A stretch of 64,000 nt of DNA from Hymenobacter lapidarius. Its GTDB lineage: Bacteria > Bacteroidota > Bacteroidia > Cytophagales > Hymenobacteraceae. Below, in pieces: positions 1-6,699 of the stretch (the stretch's first letter is position 1; each line of letters starts with the position of its first letter). The translations under genes and the position numbers were made by a program. The stretch is taken from contig NZ_MDZB01000066.1 of assembly GCF_001816145.1 (NCBI RefSeq), positions 21,716 to 85,715 on the forward strand, written 5' to 3'. The notes under the pieces were generated by a model, which was given only the letters and a program-made list of their open reading frames with translations, ran no database searches and had not been told where the DNA came from.

Positions 1-294
1 AAACTCCCCATCGGTGAGAATGGAAAGCCCTGCCGCGCCGGCCTGCATATAGCCCAGCGTGGTGCGCTCCACCGGCGCGTACTGGTTTATCCAGCCCTTG
101 GAGGGTGACTTGCGCTTGAATTCCGCGATGAGGCCGCTGCCGTTTTCACGCAGCAGGTACTGGCGCAGCGAAAGGGGCTTGGACTGGAAATACAGGCTGC
201 TCTCCAGCAGCTTTACGGGCACCAGCTCTTGGCGGGCGGCTACCTCTTTCCGCTTGTGCGCGACGATGGTTTGTAGAATGGTGGGCTGCGACAT
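1..294 (-). CDS. trpC: Indole-3-glycerol phosphate synthase, partial (N-terminal 98 residues)
   Basis: Converts carboxyphenylamino-deoxyribulose phosphate to indole-3-glycerol phosphate in tryptophan synthesis. The visible part reads MSQPTILQTIVAHKRKEVAA and then IAEFKRKSPSKG, which carries the first catalytic Lys motif of the TIM barrel, followed by a stretch ending AAGLSILTDGEF. The C-terminal part lies beyond the left window edge, so this is a truncation by the window and not a broken gene. It is the last visible gene of the minus-strand order trpE-trpG-trpD-trpC, 80 bp after the trpD stop. A small perfect hairpin (313-330) lies in that gap; it has no U-run and is not a terminator on this strand. 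Confidence 0.93.
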   Translation of the reverse strand, partial: MSQPTILQTIVAHKRKEVAARQELVPVKLLESSLYFQSKPLSLRQYLLRENGSGLIAEFKRKSPSKGWINQYAPVERTTLGYMQAGAAGLSILTDGEF

Positions 295-374
295 GACTTA
301 GCAAACAGAAGGGCGAAGCTTTTGCTTCGCTCGGCAATGAATATTTATTTAACCAGCTGCGGAGCAGACGGCCG

Positions 375-1370
375 TTATTGGGTGTTCAGCATGGTTTCGA
401 AAGCGCGCCGGGCCGCGCCGGAATCCAGAGATTCGCGGCTTTGGGCCAGGGCATCGTCCCAGCCCAGGCCCGGGCGGGCGCACTGCAGCGCCAGGGCGGC
501 GTTGGCCGTCACCACATTGCGCTGGGCGGGGGTGTGGTCTCCGCTCAGCACTTCTTTAAACAGCTCGGCCGAGGCGGCTGCCGTGCTGCCCCCGGCCAAA
601 TCGGTGGCCGTGCAGGTGGCCAGCCCCAAGGTTTCGGCGGTGAGCAGCCGCTCGCCTTCAAACGAGGAAACTACTTTGGCCGGGCCGGTCAGGGCCAGCT
701 CATCGTAGCCATCCAGGGCGTGCACCACGGCGTAGCGGGTGCCCGTGGCTTGCATCAGGTAGTGGTACACGCGCTGCAATTCTAGGTTGAACACGCCCAG
801 TAGCTGGGAGCTAGGCCGGGCCGGGTTCACCAGCGGCCCGAGGATGTTGAAGAAGGTGCGCAAACCCAGCTCGCGCCGAATGGGGCCGGCGTGGCGCATG
901 GCCGGGTGGAACGCCGGCGCGTGCAAAAAGCAGATACCGGCCTGGTCGAGCTGCCGGCGCAGCTGGTCGGAGCTGGCTTCGAAGTTGTAGCCGAAATGGG
1001 CCAGCACATTGGAGGCGCCCGAAACCGACGACACGCCGAAGTTGCCGTGCTTGGCCACCTTCACCCCTGCTCCGGCCACTACAAAACAGGCCAGCGTGGA
1101 GATGTTGATGGTGTTTTTGCCATCGCCGCCCGTGCCCACAATGTCGAGTAGCTCCGTCGTGCCCAGCTGCGGGTCCCGGCTCAAGTCGAGCAGGGCCTGC
1201 CGGAAACCCGCCAGCTCGGCCACCGTGATGGGCCGCATGCGGTACACGGCCAGAAAAGCGGCGGTCTCGGCCGGGTTGGCACCGCCCTCGCCCAGCTGGC
1301 GCATGGCAGCGTGCGCCTCGGCATGGGACAGGGGCTGGTGGTCGAAAAGCTTGTTGAGAATGTGTTTCAA
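375..1370 (-). CDS. trpD: Anthranilate phosphoribosyltransferase
   Basis: Transfers phosphoribose from PRPP to anthranilate, the second step of tryptophan synthesis. The family glycine loop GTGGDGKNTINIS is present, followed by the KHGN motif and HALDGYDE. Length with the chosen start is 331 residues, normal for TrpD. Start choice: the only upstream in-frame ATG is at 1412, but it lies inside the palindromic repeat at 1386-1478 and would add a repeat-encoded MLRQAQHD peptide. The TTG at 1370 gives MKHILNKLF, the usual TrpD N-terminus, so I prefer it. No Shine-Dalgarno is visible, as is common in Bacteroidota. The gene follows trpG in the trp operon with a 131-bp gap filled by the repeat. Confidence 0.93.
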   Translation of the reverse strand: MKHILNKLFDHQPLSHAEAHAAMRQLGEGGANPAETAAFLAVYRMRPITVAELAGFRQALLDLSRDPQLGTTELLDIVGTGGDGKNTINISTLACFVVAGAGVKVAKHGNFGVSSVSGASNVLAHFGYNFEASSDQLRRQLDQAGICFLHAPAFHPAMRHAGPIRRELGLRTFFNILGPLVNPARPSSQLLGVFNLELQRVYHYLMQATGTRYAVVHALDGYDELALTGPAKVVSSFEGERLLTAETLGLATCTATDLAGGSTAAASAELFKEVLSGDHTPAQRNVVTANAALALQCARPGLGWDDALAQSRESLDSGAARRAFETMLNTQ

Positions 1371-1385
1371 AACAGTTGTTTTTAG

Positions 1386-1478
1386 AACGTCATGCTGAGC
1401 TTGCCGAAGCATCTCTACTGCGCAAGTTTATGATTTTACTACGGCGGTAGAGATGCTTCGACTTCGCTCAGCATGACG
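1386..1478. repeat. Palindromic intergenic repeat, copy A (trpG-trpD gap)
   Basis: Left arm starts AACGTCATGCTGAGC and carries CGAAGCATCTCTAC; the right arm is its inverse, ending GCTCAGCATGACG. About 30 nt of AT-rich spacer lie between them. It is one of about a dozen full or partial copies of the same family in the window. It lies within the trp transcript, where it would fold into a long hairpin between trpG and trpD. Confidence 0.9.
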
Positions 1479-1501
1479 ACCTTTTTAATTATTGAGTTAA
1501 A

Positions 1502-2071
1502 TCAGCTAAGCCAGTTTTCCAGCATTTTAGCGCCGTGCTCGGTGAGGATGCTTTCGGGGTGGAACTGCACGCCCCGCACATCGTACTGGCGGTGACGGAA
1601 GGCCAGCACTTCGCCGTTGGCGTCGCGGGCCGTGGTTTCCAGCTCGGCCGGCATGGTTTCGGGGCGCACGGCCCACGAATGGTAGCGTCCCACCTGGAAG
1701 CGGGTGGGCAGGCCCGCGAACAGTCGCTCGTCGGGAGACGTCACTTCGGCCTCGTTGGCTACGCCGTGCAGCACCGCGGGCATGTTGTAGAGCGTGGCGC
1801 CGAAGCTTTCGGCCAGGCCCTGGTGGCCCAGGCACACGCCCAGAATGCGCTTGGTGGGCGCGTAGGTTTTAATAATCTGGGGCATGAGGCCGGCTTCGGC
1901 GGGAATGCCGGGGCCGGGCGAGAGCATAATGGCATCGTAGGCGTCTACGGCGGCGAGGGGCAGTTGGTCGTTGCGCGTCACGGTGAGATTGGCGCCGTGG
2001 CCGAGCTCACGCAGCAGGTGCACCAGGTTGTAGGTAAAGGAATCGTAGTTATCGAGAACGAGGATTTTCAT
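1502..2071 (-). CDS. trpG: Anthranilate synthase component II (glutamine amidotransferase)
   Basis: Class I glutamine amidotransferase subunit that feeds ammonia from glutamine to TrpE. The protein has 189 residues. It shows the N-terminal LDNYDSFTYNLVH signature, the oxyanion loop SPGPG, the nucleophile motif GVCLGHQ and the His/Glu pair in QFHPESILTEHG. A PabA role cannot be excluded, since TrpG and PabA share these motifs, but its place between trpE and trpD makes the trp role much more likely. It is separated from trpE by 118 bp and from trpD by 131 bp, each gap holding one palindromic repeat. Confidence 0.95.
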   Translation of the reverse strand: MKILVLDNYDSFTYNLVHLLRELGHGANLTVTRNDQLPLAAVDAYDAIMLSPGPGIPAEAGLMPQIIKTYAPTKRILGVCLGHQGLAESFGATLYNMPAVLHGVANEAEVTSPDERLFAGLPTRFQVGRYHSWAVRPETMPAELETTARDANGEVLAFRHRQYDVRGVQFHPESILTEHGAKMLENWLS

Positions 2072-2089
2072 GGGAGTTGACGAAAAGAG

Positions 2090-2187
2090 AACGTCATGCT
2101 GAGCGAAGTCGAAGCATCTCTACCGAGGAAGTAATTACTGCTGACTTAACGAAGCGGTAGAGATGCTTCGGCAGGCTCAGCATGACC
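2090..2187. repeat. Palindromic intergenic repeat, copy B (trpE-trpG gap)
   Basis: Same family as the copy at 1386-1478: left arm ACGTCATGCTGAGCGAAG..., right arm inverse ending GGCTCAGCATGAC, with a roughly 40-nt AT-rich spacer. It ends 3 bp before the trpE stop codon, so the trp transcript would carry two such hairpins. Confidence 0.9.
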
Positions 2188-2189
2188 GG

Positions 2190-3614
2190 TTACCGCTCCT
2201 GCGCCGCGGCCTGCAACGCGGCGCGCAGGGCGCCCAGCTTGTGGTGCACTTCTTCCAGCTCCGACTGCACGCTGGAAGCCGCTACCACGCCCGCGCCGGC
2301 TTGGAAATACAGCTGGTTGCCGGTGCTCAAAAACGAGCGAATCATGATGGCATGGTTGAAGTTGCCATCGAAGCCCATGTGGCCGATGCAGCCGCCGTAG
2401 TAGCCGCGCGCGGTGGGCTCAAGGCCGTCGATGAGCTGCAGGGCGCGGTGCTTGGGCGCGCCCGACAGGGTGCCGGCCGGGAAGGTATCGGCCACCACTT
2501 GCAGGGTGTCGGTGCCTTCGTCGAGCTCCGCCGTGACGTGGCTCACGAGGTGGATGACGTGCGAGTAAAACTGGATTTCGCGCAGGGTGCGCACCTGCAC
2601 CTGACTGCCGTGGCGGGCCAGGTCGTTGCGGGCCAGGTCCACCAGCATCACGTGCTCGGCGTTTTCTTTGGGGTCGGCGGCCAGGCGCTGGGCGGCGGCG
2701 GCATCGGCCGCATCGTCGCCGGTGCGGCGGTAGGTGCCGGCTATGGGGTAGAGGCTGGCTTCGCGGCCCTGCACCAGCACCTGGGCTTCGGGCGAGGACC
2801 CGAAGATTTTGTAGTCGCCGTAATCAAAGTAAAACAGGTATGGCGAAGGGTTGATGGACCGCAGGGCCCGGTATACGCTGAACTCATCGCCGGAAAAGCC
2901 CTGCTGGAAGCGGCGCGACAGCACAATCTGGAACACGTCGCCGCGCAGGCAGTGGGCCTGCCCCTGGGTGAGCCGGGCCAGAAATTCCGCATCGGTCTGG
3001 TTGCTCGCTTCCTCCCCTACCGTGGCAAATTCGAAGGCCGGCACGCTGGGGTTGCGCACCAGGTTTTCGAGGCGGTCGAGGCCGTCGGTAGCGGGCTCGC
3101 CGGCCACGCCGTGCTCAAACAAAAACAGCTCCTGCCGGAAGTGGTTGAAGGCAATAACGTAGCGAAACACCCCGTAGCGAATGAGCGGCACGTCGCCGGC
3201 CGGCACCTTGGCCGCGTCAAACGTCACGTCCTCGAAGCTCTGCACCGCCTCGTAGCCCATGTACCCAAACAGGCCGGTACTGATGAAAGGCATCTTCGCG
3301 GCCGATTCGTCGGCGGTGAAGGCGGCGGCGAAGTGCCGCAGCTCGGCCAGGGCCTGGCGCGGCTCGCTCAGCTGCAGCACGCTCGGTTCGGCTTGGCCTG
3401 GAAACGACTGCCGTAGCTCGCCGCCGCGCCGCAGCTCAAACGTGCCCAGCGGCTCGCACACCAGGTAGCTGAAGGCATTCTGCTGGCCGTGGTAGTCGGC
3501 GCTTTCCAGCAGCAGGCAGTTGGCGTACTGGTCGCGCAGGCGCAGGTACAGGCCCACCGGGGTCACGGTGTCGGCCAGAAGGCGGCGGTGGCGGGTAGTG
3601 AGTTGGGTTGGCAC
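2190..3614 (-). CDS. trpE: Anthranilate synthase component I
   Basis: Makes anthranilate from chorismate with ammonia delivered by TrpG. The protein has 474 residues. Near the N-terminus it carries LLESAD, the conserved feedback element that binds tryptophan. The chorismate-binding C-terminal domain shows DLARNDLARHG, LREIQFYSHVIHLVSHV and AGTLSGAPKHRALQLID. Expression is likely controlled by the attenuator at 3675-3846 and activity by tryptophan feedback. The start ATG at 3614 lies about 60 bp downstream of the attenuator terminator. Confidence 0.95.
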   Translation of the reverse strand: MPTQLTTRHRRLLADTVTPVGLYLRLRDQYANCLLLESADYHGQQNAFSYLVCEPLGTFELRRGGELRQSFPGQAEPSVLQLSEPRQALAELRHFAAAFTADESAAKMPFISTGLFGYMGYEAVQSFEDVTFDAAKVPAGDVPLIRYGVFRYVIAFNHFRQELFLFEHGVAGEPATDGLDRLENLVRNPSVPAFEFATVGEEASNQTDAEFLARLTQGQAHCLRGDVFQIVLSRRFQQGFSGDEFSVYRALRSINPSPYLFYFDYGDYKIFGSSPEAQVLVQGREASLYPIAGTYRRTGDDAADAAAAQRLAADPKENAEHVMLVDLARNDLARHGSQVQVRTLREIQFYSHVIHLVSHVTAELDEGTDTLQVVADTFPAGTLSGAPKHRALQLIDGLEPTARGYYGGCIGHMGFDGNFNHAIMIRSFLSTGNQLYFQAGAGVVAASSVQSELEEVHHKLGALRAALQAAAQER

Positions 3615-3674
3615 GGAGGCGGGAGATAAACTGACGAGGGAGGCTAAAGGCAGCCTCGGCTAGGAATAAAAAAC

Positions 3675-3703
3675 AAAAAACCCGGCTGAGGGCCGGGCTT
3701 TTG
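3675..3703 (-). terminator. Intrinsic terminator of the trp attenuator
   Basis: Read on the minus strand, a CCCGGC/GCCGGG stem with a 5-nt loop is followed at once by TTTTTTGTTTTTT. It lies between the leader peptide stop (3734) and trpE (3614), where a transcription-attenuation terminator belongs. The 5' half of the stem (plus-strand 3690-3696) can pair instead with leader segment 3751-3757 (6 pairs, one A-C mismatch), which would form an antiterminator. Confidence 0.88.
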
Positions 3704-3733
3704 TGTTCAAAGGCAAAATCAGGGGTGACTTCA

Positions 3734-3808
3734 CTAAGCGCACAGGCAGGCCGGTCCGATGTTTCGGAGCTGCCACCACCAAGCCTGAGAAGTACGTTGT
3801 AAGGTCAT
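3734..3808 (-). CDS. trpL: trp leader peptide with three tandem Trp codons
   Basis: A 24-residue open frame begins at ATG 3808 and ends at TAG 3734; its central part reads RTSQAWWWQLRNIG. Three consecutive TGG codons lie at 3773-3781. It is preceded by a perfect -7 promoter element (3839-3846) and followed by an intrinsic terminator before trpE. A hairpin at 3745-3774 (outer GGCAG/CTGCC, inner TCCGA/TCGGA) begins at the last Trp codon and would be disrupted by a ribosome stalled there, freeing 3751-3757 to act as antiterminator. This is the standard logic of ribosome-mediated trp attenuation, read from sequence only. A longer in-frame start at 3919 exists but lies upstream of the promoter. 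Confidence 0.85.
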   Translation of the reverse strand: MTLQRTSQAWWWQLRNIGPACLCA

Positions 3809-3838
3809 TATGAGAGAAGCGCTTCTTGAAACGCGACG

Positions 3839-3846
3839 CAAAGATA
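3839..3846 (-). promoter_or_regulatory. Probable trp operon promoter, -7 element
   Basis: Minus strand reads TATCTTTG, a perfect match to the Bacteroidota -7 consensus TAnnTTTG, 31 bp upstream of the leader peptide ATG. A clean -33 TTTG is not seen; a TTGC lies about 22 nt upstream. Transcription would start near 3831. Confidence 0.6.
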
Positions 3847-3986
3847 AGAGCATTCTACTATAATACCAGCAACCCTCGTTCATAAAATATGTAATAGTGG
3901 TAACTTTTGCCTCCATCACCTACCGAATTGATATATCAACCAATCCATCCAAGGGCACCTGACGCACACCCTTAAACCCTGCGCAG

Positions 3987-5180
3987 CTAGCGCTTTGCCG
4001 GGCCGGGGCCGGGGCGCGAAGCAGCCCCGAACAGGAACTGATAGGCCGCCGGAAACTCCCGCCGCCAGAACCATTCCTTGTGCTCCCCATCGGCCGGGGC
4101 GCGGAACGCTAGGTTGGCAGTTGGCACGCCCTGCGCCTGTAGGTCGCGGCGCCAGGCCGCCATCAGCGGCAGCATGGTTTCGGACTCTTTGGGGCCGCAC
4201 ACGAAGTAAAACCGGGTGGAAGGTGCCGGCGGGTGCTGCTTGGCGAAGGCCTGCAGGGAATCATTACACACCCAAAACGCGGGCGAAAACGCCCCTACCC
4301 GCCCAAACACACGCGGGTATTTGAGGGCGGCATACACCGATATCAGGCCGCCCAGGCTGGAGCCGGCCACGCCGGTATGCGCCACATCGGGCTGGCTGCG
4401 GTAGTGCGCGTCGATGTAGGGCTTGAGGGTGAGGGCCAGAAAATCGACGTAGGCGCCGCCCTGGCCACCGGCCTTTATCTGGAGATTATACCAGGGAATG
4501 TATTCGTCGGCGCGGTGCTGGTTGTCGTTGTCTACGGTCACCACAATGGAGCCTGTGGGGTCCTGGCCGGCGGCGCCGAGGCGGTCCAGGGTCTCGTCCA
4601 CGCCCCACTCGCCGCTGAAGCTGGTGGCCTCGTCGAACACGTTCTGGCCGTCGTGCAGGTAGAGCACAGGGTAGCGCCGCTGTGGTTTTTTGGCATAGTC
4701 AGCGGGCAGGTAGACCAGCACGCGCCGGGTGCGGCCCAGCTGGGGCATGCGGAAGCTGTCGTTCAGCAAATGAACCTGGGCGGTGGCGGTGTGCTTCTTG
4801 GGGGTGGCGGCACCGGGCTCGCTCCAGCCCGCTACGTCGTGGCGTACTTCGGTGGCTGGGCGCAGGTCGGCCCGCCGGTTGGGTAGGGGCTGCTGGTTGA
4901 CAGCGGTTTCGGCGGTGGCCCAGCTGCCGCGCGTAAACTTGTACTCGATGGCGCCCAAGGTGCTGGGCAGGCTGATTTGGTAGGTACCGTCGGCGTTTTT
5001 GCGCAGGGCGTACCCAGTGCTGTGCGGGTTCCAGTTATTAAAGGAGCCTGCTACAAACAGCGTATCGGCGAGCGGGGTGTTGGCGGGCACCCGGTCGATT
5101 TTCAGGAGGGTCTGGGCCGCAATGGAGCGGCTTCCCAGGGCAAGGCCGGCGGCCAGCAGGGCGAGTTTGAGGGTATTCAC
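3987..5180 (-). CDS. Secreted esterase, IroE/Fes-like alpha/beta hydrolase with N-terminal glycan-binding-like domain
   Basis: 397 residues with a signal peptide (1-22). Residues about 25-115 form a CBM48/AMPK-like beta domain, marked by VAGSFNNWNP. From about 145 follows a putative-esterase (Pfam PF00756 type) alpha/beta hydrolase with YPVLYLHDGQNVFD, the nucleophile elbow GVAGSSLGG (Ser275) and a C-terminal catalytic His in DGEHKEWFW (His367). This architecture occurs in Bacteroidota acetyl- and feruloyl-esterase-like proteins and in enterochelin-esterase relatives; the substrate is unknown. It lies 13 bp after the unknown secreted gene at 5194-5892 on the same strand, so the two are probably co-transcribed. 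Confidence 0.85.
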   Translation of the reverse strand: MNTLKLALLAAGLALGSRSIAAQTLLKIDRVPANTPLADTLFVAGSFNNWNPHSTGYALRKNADGTYQISLPSTLGAIEYKFTRGSWATAETAVNQQPLPNRRADLRPATEVRHDVAGWSEPGAATPKKHTATAQVHLLNDSFRMPQLGRTRRVLVYLPADYAKKPQRRYPVLYLHDGQNVFDEATSFSGEWGVDETLDRLGAAGQDPTGSIVVTVDNDNQHRADEYIPWYNLQIKAGGQGGAYVDFLALTLKPYIDAHYRSQPDVAHTGVAGSSLGGLISVYAALKYPRVFGRVGAFSPAFWVCNDSLQAFAKQHPPAPSTRFYFVCGPKESETMLPLMAAWRRDLQAQGVPTANLAFRAPADGEHKEWFWRREFPAAYQFLFGAASRPGPGPAKR

Positions 5181-5193
5181 GTCTGGTCAGGCT

Positions 5194-5892
5194 TTATTGG
5201 ATGGTTTTGACGGCGCCGGCACTGCGCTCGAAGGCATTCATCCTACGCAGCGTATAGACAGCCCGCACAGAATCGACGCCGGGCAGGCCGTTGGCGCCAA
5301 AATCCAGCAGGTACCCCCACTTCTGCGGGCCTTTCACAAAGTGGCGGTACTCCTCCGCCGATTCCCGTACCACGCACCGTACTCCGGACGAGGGTACTTT
5401 GAGACGGAAAAAAAAGCTGCGCCCGTCGCCAACCGGCCGGCGGGTCGCTTCCGCTACCGAGCGGGTGCCCAGCAGGCGGTATCGGGTAACGTCGCTGCCG
5501 GGCAGGGCCAGATTGCCCAGGCCGTTAACAAACACTTCCCGGCGCGCCATGAGCTGCTCCAAATCCAGGGTTCTGAGCAGGCCCAGATTTTCCTCGGACG
5601 TGATGAGCTGCTGCACAGCTTTGCCCGGAGCAGGCTCTTGGTAATACACCAGCACGGGTTTTTTGAGCTTGACTTTGCCCATGTAGAGGGTGGAAGCCGG
5701 CTTTTTTTCGGCTTCTTCCCGCCGGGTGGTGATGGGCGCGTACACCACGGGGTCCGCTTTGGGAGTGCTTCTGGCGGCAGGCCCAGCCTTGCTTGCGGGA
5801 GCGGGCTTGCGGGGGCCGGGCCGCGACTGCGCGCTCCCGCCGACCTGAACCCCGGCGAGCAGCAGTACAACAAACGGGAGGCACTTTATCAT
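5194..5892 (-). CDS. Secreted protein of unknown function
   Basis: 232 residues from ATG 5892. The N-terminus MIKCLPFVVLLLAGVQVGG is a signal peptide, followed by a Pro/Ala/Lys-rich linker (about 22-50) and a mixed alpha/beta body with TLYMGKVKLKKPVLVYY, RREVFVNGLGNLALPG and an arginine-rich end. I do not recognise a family. The longer in-frame start at 6042 would put 50 untypical residues before the signal peptide, so it is rejected. It lies directly upstream of the esterase at 3987-5180 in the same direction, so a shared role is possible but not shown. Confidence 0.65.
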   Translation of the reverse strand: MIKCLPFVVLLLAGVQVGGSAQSRPGPRKPAPASKAGPAARSTPKADPVVYAPITTRREEAEKKPASTLYMGKVKLKKPVLVYYQEPAPGKAVQQLITSEENLGLLRTLDLEQLMARREVFVNGLGNLALPGSDVTRYRLLGTRSVAEATRRPVGDGRSFFFRLKVPSSGVRCVVRESAEEYRHFVKGPQKWGYLLDFGANGLPGVDSVRAVYTLRRMNAFERSAGAVKTIQ

Positions 5893-6510
5893 CTTCTTAG
5901 GAAAAGTCAAAAGTAACCAGCCGCCAGTGACCTTGCAAGGGCTTTGTGGCGAGAGTCGGGCTTGAGCAGTACCATTTGACACCCAAAGCCAGTACGGAGC
6001 CACAGGGGTAGCGGGCAGCAAAAAGCCCGGCCGCATACGCATGCGGCCAAGCTTTCAATTGGGCAAAAATAAAGCCGCTCGGCGCACAACCTCTTTTGCC
6101 TGGCCCTACATATACCTGATTCAGGATTAAGCATTGGGTATCGGGTAGTTTTGCCAAATCTGGCGTAAAGCGGCCTGCGAAGCACTTGTTGCTTGCTCAA
6201 CTCCTCGGGATTTTTCCCCGACATGAGCTGACTTTTCACCTCATTTCAGCATGTGACGGGGGTTTGGCGAAATTCCCTATCAGCTCTGCTATTGGCTGCC
6301 TACAGTCTAACGGAGCAGACTTTCAACTCCTAAATCCTGCTCAAAGAGTGCCCATTGGCTTATCCCCGTAAAGGCACAATCCGGAACACGGCCTGTACCG
6401 ATTAGGACAATCGATTGCAATGCGTTTATTTTGAATGAAAAACCGTGAGAAAAATTCATGCATTGTTCATTTTTAGAAGTTTAAATAGAAGTATATTTTT
6501 TACGGAATCG
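5893..6510. other. Non-coding stretch upstream of the SusC-like gene
   Basis: No convincing gene. At 6029-6048 there is a perfect palindrome, GGCCGCAT with a 4-nt loop, followed on the minus strand by GGGCTTTTT, so it resembles a terminator for minus-strand transcription, although no minus-strand gene is seen upstream of it. From about 6400 the composition turns AT-rich, as expected for a promoter region. Confidence 0.5.
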
Positions 6511-6541
6511 TTTGTTTTCCCACTAAATCAGGCTAGATTTA
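6511..6541 (+). promoter_or_regulatory. Candidate promoter of the SusC/SusD operon
   Basis: TTTG at 6511-6514, a 19-nt spacer, then TAGATTTA at 6534-6541 (7 of 8 matches to TAnnTTTG). Both elements and the spacing fit the Bacteroidota primary sigma factor consensus. The predicted start site lies about 150 bp before the receptor ATG, leaving a long leader. No ECF sigma/anti-sigma pair or SusR-like regulator is encoded next to it. Confidence 0.5.
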
Positions 6542-6699
6542 TTGCTCTTTGTGGGCTCTCAGCGAGTTTGAAATTACATAACAAAACAGGTGCGCAATGG
6601 ATTGCAATCTTCCATTATGGGTAACTTGCATCCTCACCACCCTTGCGATTTTTTAAATTTTCCCACCACTCATTTTTTTCACTTACTCACCCGTTTCCC

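Noticed and set aside
2163..3416. Long plus-strand open frame opposite trpE
   Set aside because: High-GC shadow frame with no domain; it begins with repeat-encoded MLRQAQHD and lies fully antisense to a well-supported gene.
6029..6048. Perfect palindrome as an operator for the SusC operon
   Set aside because: It lies about 480 bp upstream of the likely promoter and is followed on the minus strand by a T-run, so it reads better as a terminator relic.
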